From assembly GCF_022662535.1 (NCBI RefSeq), contig NZ_JAKQYM010000004.1, positions 62,001 to 126,000 on the forward strand: a stretch of 64,000 bases of DNA, in the 5' to 3' direction. Shown one piece after another: positions 32,925 through 42,051 of the stretch (positions are counted from its first letter, which is position 1; every line of letters starts with the position of its first letter). The position numbers and the translations under genes were made by a program. Origin of the DNA: Polaribacter marinus (GTDB taxonomy: Bacteria > Bacteroidota > Bacteroidia > Flavobacteriales > Flavobacteriaceae). The notes below the pieces were generated by a model. The model was not told the origin of the DNA. It did no database searches and saw only the letters and a program-made list of their open reading frames with translations.

Positions 32925-33842
32925 TTAATTTTCGGTTAATGATAAAAAGAGTTCTTCTAAATTATTTTTAATGGTTACTTGGTAAATATGAATTCCTTCC
33001 GTTCTTAAAACATCTATCACATCTGTTATTTCATTTTTATTTTTTACTTCAATTTGTAACAAATCATCAAGCAACGAAATGTTTTCCATTTTCAAATTCT
33101 TAAGTACAGACACTCCTTCATTGGGGTTGTCTACTTCTATTTCAACTTTAATGTTTGTACCTTTTGAATCTTTTAAACTCGCTACAGTATCTTGATATAA
33201 CATCTTACCATTTCTAATAATACCAACGTGTGTACAGGTTTTTTCAATTTCACTTAACAAGTGACTTGAAATAAAAATTGTTGTGCCAAACTTTTTGTTT
33301 AAGTCTTTAATAAGGGTGCGCATTTCTATAATTCCTTTTGGGTCTAATCCATTTGTTGGCTCGTCTAAAATGATTAGTTCAGGATTACTTAATAATGAAA
33401 TTGCCAATCCTAATCGTTGTTTCATTCCTAGTGAATATTCTTTTATCTTTTTGTTTTTAGCCTTAGTTAGGTTTACAGTCTCTAATACTTCTTGAATTCT
33501 ATTTGAAGATATATTTTGTCTGTAATTAGCAGATATTTTCAAATTGTCAATCGCATTTAAATGCTCATATAAAGAAGGGTTTTCTATCAAGGCACCTACT
33601 TTATTTAAAACGTTAAGTCTTGATTGTTCATTAAAAAGTTCTCCAAAAAGAGCAACTGTTCCGGAATTTTTCTTTAAAAGACCAAGAATAAGACGAATGC
33701 TGGTGCTTTTCCCTGAGCCATTTGGACCTAAAAAACCATAAATACTTCCCTTAGGAACTTTAAGCTCCAAATCTTGAATGTCATTCTTGTTTTTAGAATA
33801 AGAAAAATTAAGGTTTTTGGTTTCTACAACAAGTTCATTCAT
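32925..33842 (-). CDS. ABC transporter ATP-binding protein
   Basis: ATPase of the exporter encoded with the permease downstream. The start at 33842 (MNELVVETKNLNFSY, 305 residues) is chosen; a longer frame to 33935 adds 31 residues not found in ABC ATPases. Walker A GPNGSGKS, the Q loop, the signature YSLGMKQRLGLA, Walker B LIILDEPTNGLDP and the switch His in FISSHLL are all intact. The C-terminal extension (about 215-305) is typical of BcrA-like ATPases. The operon lies in the accessory block between tRNA-Ser and trmN6. Confidence 0.9.
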   Translation of the reverse strand: MNELVVETKNLNFSYSKNKNDIQDLELKVPKGSIYGFLGPNGSGKSTSIRLILGLLKKNSGTVALFGELFNEQSRLNVLNKVGALIENPSLYEHLNAIDNLKISANYRQNISSNRIQEVLETVNLTKAKNKKIKEYSLGMKQRLGLAISLLSNPELIILDEPTNGLDPKGIIEMRTLIKDLNKKFGTTIFISSHLLSEIEKTCTHVGIIRNGKMLYQDTVASLKDSKGTNIKVEIEVDNPNEGVSVLKNLKMENISLLDDLLQIEVKNKNEITDVIDVLRTEGIHIYQVTIKNNLEELFLSLTEN

Positions 33843-34363
33843 TTTTATAAGTTTATTGGGTTGGTATATTATAAGAACGATTAAAGATGGAAAATGTAAC
33901 AAACGATTAGATAAAGTAAGAATGGTCTTATACATTTCTTGGGAATAATACGTTGTACAATAAAGAATTGAAAAAAATAGAAGGCATTTTTTTTATCATC
34001 ATGAATCACTGCTTGACCCACAGTGGTCACTACAGATCCTGACTCAAATATCAAACGAATTCAACATCAATAAAAGAAGAACTTTTCCCATGTGTTACTT
34101 ACTAGTACAAATTACAGATAATTCATTTAAATACCAGAGCTAGCAATTATAAACACTAGTTGATTTATTAGTATAGTTTGCATCAAAATACCTTTGATAT
34201 ATTCTCTTTTTTTAGTAATTTTAGACTCATATAATTTAATGTTTTTTAGCAGGTTAAATTAGGGACGTAATTGGAGTTGCTTTACAAATAACAATTTGCT
34301 AACTACTGCTATCATACAATATAAGAAGGAATTCAAATTGCTTTCTTTCTGTTTTTTTTTAAT
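33843..34363. other. 520-base region without a recognisable gene
   Basis: AT-rich, no frame of note. It contains short palindromic pieces such as CCACAGTGG (about 34018-34026) and a segment, ATCCTGACTCAAATATCAA, reminiscent of decayed intergenic repeats. It should include the promoter of the ABC operon, but no exact TAnnTTTG was found on that strand. Confidence 0.45.
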
Positions 34364-34477
34364 ATGTTGATCTTTTTAGGGCTTATTGTTTTATATTTTG
34401 TGGTTCAACATTTAAATCGCTCTAAGAGCAGAAAGACTAAATCAGATTATTTTAAAAGAAGATTTAATAAAGATTAA
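34364..34477 (+). CDS. possible 37-residue membrane peptide
   Basis: A short frame starting ATG with one hydrophobic segment (LIFLGLIVLYFVVQHL) followed by a strongly basic tail (NRSKSRKTKSDYFKRRFNKD). Such an N-out/C-in or N-tail pattern is plausible for a small membrane protein. It ends 12 bases before the probable start of trmN6 and in the same frame. No homology is recognised, so the coding call is tentative. Confidence 0.45.
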   Translation: MLIFLGLIVLYFVVQHLNRSKSRKTKSDYFKRRFNKD

Positions 34478-34489
34478 ATAGTAGAAATC

Positions 34490-35215
34490 ATTAGTTCAAA
34501 ACCCTTCATTTTCAAAGAAATTACAATCAACCAAGATAAAACTGCCATGAAAGTTGGAACAGATGGTGTTTTATTAGGAGCTTGGTGTTCAGTAGATAAT
34601 TATCCAGATACAATTTTAGATATTGGTGCAGGAACCGGTGTAATTTCTTTAATGATTGCACAACGTACCGATGCAATGACAATTGATGCTGTTGAGGTTG
34701 ATGAAAATGCTTACGAACAAACTATGGCTAATTTTGAAGCTTCAGATTGGGGAGATAGATTGTATTGTTATAATGCTACTTTTCAAGAGTTTGCTGATGA
34801 AATAGCAGAGGAGGAAGAAACCTATGATTTCATTGTTTCGAATCCACCTTTTTATACGGATGATTTTGAAACTGAAGATGTTTCTAGAAATAAAGCTCGT
34901 TTTACTTCTTCACTTTCTTTTAATGAATTGCTTGTTGGAGTTTCTAAAATATTATCTAAGAGTGGAAAATTTTCTATTGTGATCCCTTTTAAAGAAGAAG
35001 GTAATTTTATCAATTTAGCAAAAAATAACAACTTACTTTTAAATAGAGTTTGTAGGGTTCAAGGCAACAAAAATTCAGAAATAAAAAGAAGTTTGTTAGA
35101 GTTTTCTTTTCATCAAACAACAATTAAAGAAGAACATTTAATTATAGAAACAGCTCGTCATCAATATACAAAAGAGTATATTAATTTAACAAAATATTTT
35201 TATTTAAAAATGTAG
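34490..35215 (+). CDS. trmN6: tRNA1(Val) adenine-37 N6-methyltransferase, probable ATT start
   Basis: SAM-dependent enzyme of the YfiC/TrmN6 family, which methylates A37 of tRNA1(Val). Motifs: TAMKVGTDGVLLGAW, the SAM loop LDIGAGTGVISL and the catalytic NPPFY. The first ATG (34547) would start inside the conserved block; upstream, the same frame encodes SSKPFIFKEITINQDKTA, the family's usual N terminus, with no ATG, GTG or TTG. The codon where the initiator Met is expected is ATT at 34490; the in-frame stop is at 34475. Either an ATT start is used or a start codon was lost by mutation or sequencing error. Confidence 0.8.
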   Translation: MSSKPFIFKEITINQDKTAMKVGTDGVLLGAWCSVDNYPDTILDIGAGTGVISLMIAQRTDAMTIDAVEVDENAYEQTMANFEASDWGDRLYCYNATFQEFADEIAEEEETYDFIVSNPPFYTDDFETEDVSRNKARFTSSLSFNELLVGVSKILSKSGKFSIVIPFKEEGNFINLAKNNNLLLNRVCRVQGNKNSEIKRSLLEFSFHQTTIKEEHLIIETARHQYTKEYINLTKYFYLKM

Positions 35216-36586
35216 TTATCCTACTACATTATTAGGATTATATCCTAAATAAGTAGTTTCTTTTTCTTTAAAAATGATTCCGTAATTTTCTAATTCTTTT
35301 AAAATAGGAGCATATACTTCTTTGGTAATTGGTAACTGTACCCCTGGAGTTTTAATTTCTCCTTTTAAGATTTTTAAAGCAGCAATTGCTACGGGCAAAC
35401 CTACTGTTTTTGCCATAGCAGTATATGTTTGGTTTTCACCAAGAACAACCAAACTACTTTCAATTTGATGTTTTTTTCCATCAATTTCATAACCAAAAAG
35501 ATGTTGCATAACAATCATATCTTTATCATCTTCTTGTAATGTCCAAGAATTTTCTAAAATGCTTTGAAGCATTTGTGCAGGAGTAGCATTTTTAATTCCA
35601 ATTTTTTTAGTTGGATTAAAAAGATCTAATTCTACTAATTTTTCCCACATTAAATCATCTTGATCTATTTTTAAATAAGAACGTAATTTTAATTCAACAG
35701 AATCTGATGGAGAATAGGCCAAAAATAAATTTACAAAATCTCTGTAGCTCATGTTTTCAGAGTTTTCTATTGTATAGCTGTCGTCTGTCATCCCTAATTG
35801 TACAAAGATGTTCCAAGCTCTAGAAAAACCAACTTTTCTAATAGTTCCTCTGTACATAGTTGGTATGTTATCTAAACCATATACGTTTCTATACTTTAAC
35901 GAATCTCTATTTGCATAGGCTTCAAAATTTCCACTTCCATTAATTTTTAAGAATTCGGTTCTTCTAAATAATTTATGATAAGGAATGTATTTGTAGGTTC
36001 CTTCTTGTATAAACATTGCAGCACCTCCTTGTCCTGCTAAAACAACATTTCTTGGATTCCAAGTAAATTTATAATTCCATAAATTATTATCACTTTCTGG
36101 AGCAACTAATCCACCACAAAAAGATTCAAACAATAACATTTTTGCACCTTTACTTCTTATTTTATCAATAGCTTGCATTGCGCTCATATGATCAATTCCT
36201 GGATCTAGACCAATTTCATTCATAAAAACCAATCCTTTCTTTTTAGCTTCCACATCTAGTTCTTTCATTTCATTAGAAATATAAGAAGCTGTTACCATAT
36301 GTTTATTAAAAGAAATACAGTCTTTAGCTACTTGTAGATGAAACCTTGCTGGTAACATAGAAATAACAACATCTGCTTTTTTTATGGTTTCTTCACGTTG
36401 ATTTTTATCAAATACATCAATAAGAATTGCTTCTGCATTTTTATGATTATTGATAAGTTTCTTTGCATTTTCTGTTGAAATATCTCCAATCGTTAAATAA
36501 AGATTTTCTTCATCAGATTTATCTAATAAATATTTGATTAAAGATGAACTCGATTTTCCTGCGCCAATAATTAGTATGTTTTTCAT
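35216..36586 (-). CDS. saccharopine dehydrogenase family protein
   Basis: NAD(P)-dependent oxidoreductase of 456 residues. Rossmann domain at the N terminus (ILIIGAGKSSSSLIKYLL), then LPARFHLQVAKDCI, HMVTASYIS and NEIGLDPGIDHMSAMQAID, which are conserved in saccharopine dehydrogenase/reductase enzymes. The C-terminal domain is the typical Sacchrp_dh_C type. It could act in lysine degradation or in another amino-acid pathway; the substrate cannot be fixed here because no partner gene is adjacent. Convergent with trmN6, whose stop lies one base away. Confidence 0.88.
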   Translation of the reverse strand: MKNILIIGAGKSSSSLIKYLLDKSDEENLYLTIGDISTENAKKLINNHKNAEAILIDVFDKNQREETIKKADVVISMLPARFHLQVAKDCISFNKHMVTASYISNEMKELDVEAKKKGLVFMNEIGLDPGIDHMSAMQAIDKIRSKGAKMLLFESFCGGLVAPESDNNLWNYKFTWNPRNVVLAGQGGAAMFIQEGTYKYIPYHKLFRRTEFLKINGSGNFEAYANRDSLKYRNVYGLDNIPTMYRGTIRKVGFSRAWNIFVQLGMTDDSYTIENSENMSYRDFVNLFLAYSPSDSVELKLRSYLKIDQDDLMWEKLVELDLFNPTKKIGIKNATPAQMLQSILENSWTLQEDDKDMIVMQHLFGYEIDGKKHQIESSLVVLGENQTYTAMAKTVGLPVAIAALKILKGEIKTPGVQLPITKEVYAPILKELENYGIIFKEKETTYLGYNPNNVVG

Positions 36587-36599
36587 AAATGAAAAGATG

Positions 36600-36607
36600 T
36601 ATTTTTG
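36600..36607 (+). promoter_or_regulatory. -7 element of the DUF423 gene
   Basis: TATTTTTG fits TAnnTTTG. The leader would be about 50 bases. Confidence 0.45.
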
Positions 36608-36659
36608 TATAAATACGAAGATACATCATTTGTTTAAAATTTAACAAAAACCATTAAAA

Positions 36660-37040
36660 ATGTTTAAAAATTTACTAATTACCTCTTTTTTAGGATTACT
36701 AGCTATTGTTTTAGGAGCTTTTGGGACACATTCTCTAAAAGAAATTTTAACTACAGAACAGTTAATGAGCTTTGAAACAGCAGTCCGATATCAAATGTAT
36801 CATGTGTTTGTATTGTTATTTGTAAATATCTATGAGGGGTTTTCTGAAAAACAGAAAAATAGAATTAGTTATGTTTTCTTTTTAGGAATACTCTTGTTTT
36901 CGGGTTCAATTTATCTGATTCAATTAACTTCTGTTTCAGCAAAATCTATCTGGTTTGTTACTCCTTTAGGAGGTTTGTTTTTTATAATTGGATGGTTTTT
37001 ATTGATGATGATTTTTGTTAAAAAAATGAATAAAAATTAA
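36660..37040 (+). CDS. DUF423 family membrane protein
   Basis: A 126-residue protein of four membrane helices with the family pattern GLLAIVLGAFGTHSLK in the first helix and loop, then AVRYQMYHVFVLL, GILLFSGSIYL and TPLGGLFFIIGWFLL. The family (YwdK-like) is widespread and has no established function. Monocistronic and divergent from the saccharopine-dehydrogenase-like gene. Confidence 0.92.
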   Translation: MFKNLLITSFLGLLAIVLGAFGTHSLKEILTTEQLMSFETAVRYQMYHVFVLLFVNIYEGFSEKQKNRISYVFFLGILLFSGSIYLIQLTSVSAKSIWFVTPLGGLFFIIGWFLLMMIFVKKMNKN

Positions 37041-37087
37041 AAATTGATATTTCTTAGTCAAAAATAACCCTGTTTTAAAATAATGTT

Positions 37088-37095
37088 TAATTTTG
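37088..37095 (+). promoter_or_regulatory. -7 element of pckA
   Basis: TAATTTTG fits TAnnTTTG, 32 bases before the ATG. Confidence 0.5.
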
Positions 37096-37126
37096 CATTA
37101 TAATATAATAAAACAAAAATATTGAT

Positions 37127-38728
37127 ATGGTAGATACAAATACGAAATCGATTTCGTTAAATAGTCTAGGAATCAAGAATGCAACAATTCGTTATCAGTT
37201 AACTTCTGATGAGTTACATAACGAGACTATTAAAAAAGGACAGGGAAAAGAATCATCTTTAGGAGCTCTTGCTGTTAACACAGGAGAGTTTACTGGACGG
37301 TCTCCAATGGACCGTTTTATTGTGAAAGACGATGTCACAAAAGATGAAGTTTGGTGGAGTGATATTAACTTACCATTTGATTCGGACAAGTTTGATGCTT
37401 TATATACTAAAGTAGCAGATTATTTATCTAATAAAGAAATTTTTGTTAGAGATAGTTATGCTTGTGCAGATGAAAACTATAAGCTTAACATCAGAAACGT
37501 AAATGAATATCCTTGGTGTAATATGTTTACACACAATATGTTCTTACGTCCAACAGAAGAAGAGTTAAAAGATTTTTCTCCAGAATGGACAGTAGTCAAC
37601 GCACCGGGTTTTATGGCAAATCCTGAAGAAGATGGAACTCGCCAACATAACTTCGCTATTTTAAATTTTAAAAAGAAAATAGTTTTAATTGGTGGAACAG
37701 GTTATACAGGCGAAATTAAAAAAGGAATTTTTTCTGCCTTAAATTTTATACTACCTGTATATAAAAATGCTTTACCAATGCATTGCTCTGCAAATGTTGG
37801 TAAAGAAGGAGATACAGCTATCTTTTTTGGTTTATCAGGTACAGGAAAAACAACACTTTCTACAGACCCAGAAAGAAGCTTAATTGGTGATGATGAACAT
37901 GGTTGGACAGCAGAAAACACTGTTTTTAATTTTGAAGGTGGGTGTTATGCAAAAGTGATTAATTTATCACAAGAGCAAGAACCAGAAATTTATGGTGCAA
38001 TTAGAAAAGGAGCCATTTTAGAAAATGTAATTATGGATGAGAACGGAGTTGTCGATTTTGCCGATACTTCAATCACCCAAAATACTAGAGTTAGTTATCC
38101 AATTTATCACATTGATAATATTCAAAAACCATCTATTGGAAAAAATCCAAAAAATATATTTTTCTTAACAGCTGATGCTTTTGGAGTTTTACCTCCGATA
38201 TCTAAATTAAATCCAGGTCAAGCTGCCTACCATTTTATTTCTGGATATACTGCAAAAGTAGCCGGAACAGAAGCGGGTGTTACAGAACCACAACCAAGTT
38301 TTTCAGCTTGTTTTGGAGCTCCTTTTATGCCTTTACATCCTACACGTTATGCAGAAATGTTAAGTGCAAAAATGAAAGAAACGGGTGTGAATGTTTGGTT
38401 GGTAAATACTGGTTGGACAGGCGGACCTTATGGTGTTGGAAGTAGAATGAAGTTGAAATATACTAGAGCAATGATAACTGCTGCTATGGACGGAAGTTTA
38501 GAAGCTGCTAATAAAGGTAATTATCATGTACATTCTATGTTTGGTTTAGAACAACCAAGAACATGCCCTAATGTACCAACTGAAGTTTTAAGCCCAAGAA
38601 GATCTTGGAATAATGACGAAGGTTATTATAAAACAGCACAAAAATTAACCGATTCATTTAAAGAAAACTTTAAGCAGTTTGAAGATTATGCAAATGAAGA
38701 GATTATGGCAGGTGGACCTTTAGTTTAA
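37127..38728 (+). CDS. pckA: phosphoenolpyruvate carboxykinase (ATP)
   Basis: Converts oxaloacetate and ATP to phosphoenolpyruvate, CO2 and ADP at the start of gluconeogenesis; cytosolic. The 533-residue protein has TGRSPMDRFIV near the N terminus, the P-loop GLSGTGKTTLS at about 235, the kinase-2 motif LIGDDEHGW, and the NTGWTGGPYGVG loop, all diagnostic of the ATP-dependent family. Transcribed alone and closed by a strong bidirectional terminator. Confidence 0.97.
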   Translation: MVDTNTKSISLNSLGIKNATIRYQLTSDELHNETIKKGQGKESSLGALAVNTGEFTGRSPMDRFIVKDDVTKDEVWWSDINLPFDSDKFDALYTKVADYLSNKEIFVRDSYACADENYKLNIRNVNEYPWCNMFTHNMFLRPTEEELKDFSPEWTVVNAPGFMANPEEDGTRQHNFAILNFKKKIVLIGGTGYTGEIKKGIFSALNFILPVYKNALPMHCSANVGKEGDTAIFFGLSGTGKTTLSTDPERSLIGDDEHGWTAENTVFNFEGGCYAKVINLSQEQEPEIYGAIRKGAILENVIMDENGVVDFADTSITQNTRVSYPIYHIDNIQKPSIGKNPKNIFFLTADAFGVLPPISKLNPGQAAYHFISGYTAKVAGTEAGVTEPQPSFSACFGAPFMPLHPTRYAEMLSAKMKETGVNVWLVNTGWTGGPYGVGSRMKLKYTRAMITAAMDGSLEAANKGNYHVHSMFGLEQPRTCPNVPTEVLSPRRSWNNDEGYYKTAQKLTDSFKENFKQFEDYANEEIMAGGPLV

Positions 38729-38745
38729 TCGTTTATATATATCAT

Positions 38746-38779
38746 AAAAAAAGCATCTCATTTGAGATGCTTTTTTTTT
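38746..38779. terminator. bidirectional terminator between pckA and hppA
   Basis: AAGCATCTCA and TGAGATGCTT form a perfect stem with A and T runs on the outside; it lies between convergent genes. Confidence 0.9.
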
Positions 38780-38799
38780 ATAATTAAAACGGAATGTAT

Positions 38800-41214
38800 T
38801 TATTGTTTTGATTCAATAATTTCATTTTCATTTTTTAATACATTCACAGAAACAATTGTTCCAGCTTCTTTTGCTTTCTTTTCAATTTCTGCAATAGTTC
38901 CTTCAATTTTTTCAATCTCAGAAGTCTTTTTTCCGTCTACTATTTTAAAAGTAGTAATTGTAGCCATTGCTAATTCTCCAGAAGTTTGTTTTATTTCAAC
39001 TTTTACTTCTTTTTTAATTTCTTCACCATGAGGTTTTGCATCAGTATGACCTCCTAAAATAGGAGCAATTACCAATCCAATTAAACAAGTTAATTTAATT
39101 AAAATATTCATTGATGGACCAGAAGTATCTTTAAAAGGATCTCCAACAGTATCTCCTGTTACAGCAGCTTTATGAGCTTCAGATCCTTTATAAGTCATTT
39201 CTCCATTGATTTCTACTCCAGCTTCAAAAGATTTTTTAGCGTTGTCCCATGCACCACCAGCATTGTTTTGAAAAATTGCCCAAAGCACACCAGATACTGT
39301 AACACCAGCCATATAACCACCTAACATTTCTGCAATCGCTAATTTTTCCATTCCAAAAGCCAATGGTAAAAAAGCAATGATTAAAGGAAATCCAATAGTT
39401 AATAAACCAGGTAACATCATTTCTTTTAATGAAGCTTTTGTTGAAATAGCAACACATTTATCGTATTCTGGTTTCCCAGTACCTTCCATAATTCCAGGGA
39501 TATCTCTAAATTGACGACGAACTTCTTGAACCATTTCCATGGCAGCTTTCCCCACAGCATTCATTGCTAAGGCAGAAAATACTACAGGAACCATTCCTCC
39601 AACAAATAACATTGCTAAAACGGGAGCTTTAAAGATGTTGATTCCGTCAATCCCAGTAAACGTTACATAGGCAGCAAAAAGTGCTAATGACGTTAATGCA
39701 GCAGAAGCAATAGCAAAACCTTTTCCTGTTGCTGCAGTTGTATTTCCAACAGAATCTAAAATATCTGTACGTTCTCTTACAATTGGTTCTTGTTCACTCA
39801 TTTCAGCAATACCTCCTGCATTATCAGAAATAGGTCCAAAAGCATCAATAGCTAATTGCATTGCTGTTGTAGCCATCATTGCAGAGGCAGCTAAAGCAAC
39901 TCCGTAAAATCCTGCAAAAGCATAAGAAGCCCAAATTGCACCAGCAAATAATAATACTGATGGAAATGTAGAAATCATACCTGTTGCTAAACCAGCAATA
40001 ATGTTTGTTCCTGCTCCTGTTGAAGATTGTTGAACAATTTTTAATATTGGCGATTTTCCTAACCCTGTATAATACTCTGTTACAGCAGAAATAACTCCAC
40101 CAACAATTAAACCAACAAGTGTTGCGTAAAATACTCTCATAGAAGAAATTTCTTGTAAACCTTCACCAAAAAATTCCATTTTCATAGTTTCTGGCAACAT
40201 CCAAGTTACTAATCCATAACAAGAAATAGCTACTAATATAATTGCTGTAATATTTCCTTTATTTAGAGCGCCCATTACTTGAGACTCTTTTGCATCGTTG
40301 TTACTAATTTTTACAAGCATTGTTCCTATAATAGAAATAATAATTCCTACACCGGCAATTGCCATTGGTAATAAGATAGGTCCAATTCCTCCAAAAGCAT
40401 CAGAAATACTTCCGCCCATGTCTTTAATTACATAGTTTCCTAAAACCATTGCAGCTAATACAGTTGCTACATAAGACCCAAATAAATCAGCTCCCATTCC
40501 GGCAACATCACCTACATTATCACCCACATTATCTGCAATTGTTGCTGGGTTTCTTGGATCATCTTCTGGAATACCTGCTTCCACTTTACCTACTAAATCT
40601 GCCCCAACATCTGCTGCTTTTGTGTAGATTCCTCCACCAACTCTAGCAAATAAAGCAATAGATTCTGCTCCTAAAGAAAAACCAGCTAATGTTTCTAAAA
40701 CAATTGTCATGTCCATTGTGTTTGTCCAAACACCACCCATAAAAAAGTGAAAGAAACCAATAAAAAATGCCGTTAATCCTAGTACAGCTAAACCTGCAAC
40801 ACCAAGTCCCATTACGGTTCCTCCTCCAAAAGATATTTTTAAAGCATTTGGTAAACTAGTTCTTGCTGCTTGTGTTGTTCTAACATTTGTTTTGGTAGCT
40901 ATTTTCATTCCAATATTTCCTGCTAGAGCAGAAAAAAATGCTCCAAAAATAAAAGCGACAACAATTAGAATGTGTGTAGTTGGTACTATAAAAGATACTG
41001 AAGCTAATGCGATACTTACAATAACCACAAAAATTGCTAATAACCTGTATTCTGCACTTAAGAATGCTAAAGCTCCTTCATAAATGTGGTCTGAAATTTC
41101 TTTCATCTTACCATCTCCTGCATCTTGCTTCATTACCCAAGATTTTTTAATCCACATGTAGATTAAACCTAAAACAGCCATTACAATTGGCATATAAATC
41201 ATCATTGATTCCAT
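38800..41214 (-). CDS. hppA: membrane-bound ion-translocating pyrophosphatase
   Basis: Hydrolyses pyrophosphate and pumps Na+ and/or H+ across the inner membrane. About 16 hydrophobic segments; pyrophosphate-site motifs [33 protein letters not shown] segment (about 190-220), DNVGDNVGD, and DNAGGIAEM. In [11 protein letters not shown] the Ala after NTTA corresponds to the residue that marks K+-dependent enzymes (Lys in K+-independent ones). Na+ versus H+ cannot be decided with certainty. At 804 residues it carries an unusual hydrophilic C-terminal extension of about 75 residues (after [12 protein letters not shown]) rich in Lys, Glu and Ile. Confidence 0.95.
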   Translation of the reverse strand: MESMMIYMPIVMAVLGLIYMWIKKSWVMKQDAGDGKMKEISDHIYEGALAFLSAEYRLLAIFVVIVSIALASVSFIVPTTHILIVVAFIFGAFFSALAGNIGMKIATKTNVRTTQAARTSLPNALKISFGGGTVMGLGVAGLAVLGLTAFFIGFFHFFMGGVWTNTMDMTIVLETLAGFSLGAESIALFARVGGGIYTKAADVGADLVGKVEAGIPEDDPRNPATIADNVGDNVGDVAGMGADLFGSYVATVLAAMVLGNYVIKDMGGSISDAFGGIGPILLPMAIAGVGIIISIIGTMLVKISNNDAKESQVMGALNKGNITAIILVAISCYGLVTWMLPETMKMEFFGEGLQEISSMRVFYATLVGLIVGGVISAVTEYYTGLGKSPILKIVQQSSTGAGTNIIAGLATGMISTFPSVLLFAGAIWASYAFAGFYGVALAASAMMATTAMQLAIDAFGPISDNAGGIAEMSEQEPIVRERTDILDSVGNTTAATGKGFAIASAALTSLALFAAYVTFTGIDGINIFKAPVLAMLFVGGMVPVVFSALAMNAVGKAAMEMVQEVRRQFRDIPGIMEGTGKPEYDKCVAISTKASLKEMMLPGLLTIGFPLIIAFLPLAFGMEKLAIAEMLGGYMAGVTVSGVLWAIFQNNAGGAWDNAKKSFEAGVEINGEMTYKGSEAHKAAVTGDTVGDPFKDTSGPSMNILIKLTCLIGLVIAPILGGHTDAKPHGEEIKKEVKVEIKQTSGELAMATITTFKIVDGKKTSEIEKIEGTIAEIEKKAKEAGTIVSVNVLKNENEIIESKQ

Positions 41215-41272
41215 ATATTTATTTAATTTGATTAGTTTAAAACGATGGTAAATGTAATAAAATCGATGAGAA

Positions 41273-41309
41273 ATAAAAAACCTCTTAAAATTTAAAGTTT
41301 TAAGAGGTT
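41273..41309 (-). terminator. terminator after ppa
   Basis: CCTCTTAAAA (41281-41290) pairs with TTTTAAGAGG (41298-41307); on the minus strand a T run follows. Confidence 0.75.
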
Positions 41310-41334
41310 GATAATATTTTAAGGCTTTTATTAT

Positions 41335-41862
41335 TTAGATGGTAAAATTACCATTCTTTTTGTGCTCACTATTTTCATATCTATCAACACAGTCTTTAAA
41401 AATCTTATATGCTTCTTTGGCATCTCCCCATCCGCCAACATCTACTTTTTTCTTTTCTAAATCTTTATAAACTTTAAAAAAGTGTTCAATTTCTTTTAAT
41501 CTGTGTGGGTTTAAATCAGATAAATCATTTTTTTTATTCCAAATTGGATCCGAAACAGGTACGCAAATTACTTTTTCATCAGGCCCTTTTTCATCAGTCA
41601 TATGAAAAACTCCAATTGGTTTCACTTCAATAACACACATTGGAAAAGTAGGCTCATGCCCTAAAACTAAAACATCTAATGGGTCTCCGTCTAAGGCTAA
41701 GGTTTCAGGAACAAAACCATAATCTGCAGGGTACATCATTGAAGAAAATAACATTCTGTCAAAGCGAATTTTATTTAATTCAAAATCATATTCATATTTA
41801 TTTCTGCTTCCTTTAGGAATTTCTATTAATACATCGAATGTTTTCTTGTCTTTTATGCTCAT
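41335..41862 (-). CDS. ppa: soluble inorganic pyrophosphatase
   Basis: Family I pyrophosphatase, 175 residues; hydrolyses PPi to phosphate in the cytosol. Motifs: IEIPKGSRNKYEYD near the N terminus, MMYPADYGFVPET, and the metal-binding DGDPLDVLVL. Placed directly upstream of hppA on the same strand with a terminator between, so the cell has two PPi-consuming enzymes in a row, one wasting and one conserving the energy. It has its own -7 element. Confidence 0.96.
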   Translation of the reverse strand: MSIKDKKTFDVLIEIPKGSRNKYEYDFELNKIRFDRMLFSSMMYPADYGFVPETLALDGDPLDVLVLGHEPTFPMCVIEVKPIGVFHMTDEKGPDEKVICVPVSDPIWNKKNDLSDLNPHRLKEIEHFFKVYKDLEKKKVDVGGWGDAKEAYKIFKDCVDRYENSEHKKNGNFTI

Positions 41863-41892
41863 ATCTGTATATTTTTTTTAAGAATCGGACTG

Positions 41893-41900
41893 CAAAAATA
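41893..41900 (-). promoter_or_regulatory. -7 element of ppa
   Basis: The minus strand reads TATTTTTG, a perfect TAnnTTTG, 31 bases before the ATG. Confidence 0.5.
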
Positions 41901-41989
41901 GTGAAACTAGAGAGTTTATCAATAGGATTGTAACGAATATTTTACGCAATGGTTTTCGAAAAAAGTTGATTTTGAGATTTTTTTAAATA

Positions 41990-42031
41990 AAAAGAAAAAT
42001 CCTTTCTTCAATTGAATGAAAAAAGGATTTA
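41990..42031 (-). terminator. terminator after pdhB
   Basis: On the minus strand AAATCCTTT and the partly mismatched AAAGGATTT arms precede a T-rich stretch. Confidence 0.6.
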
Positions 42032-42051
42032 TATAAGTTTTAAAGGATATA

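Noticed and set aside
33843..33935. 31-residue N-terminal extension of the ABC ATPase
   Set aside because: ABC ATPases begin directly before the first strand; the internal ATG at 33842 gives the normal start and the extra part reads like translated AT-rich spacer.
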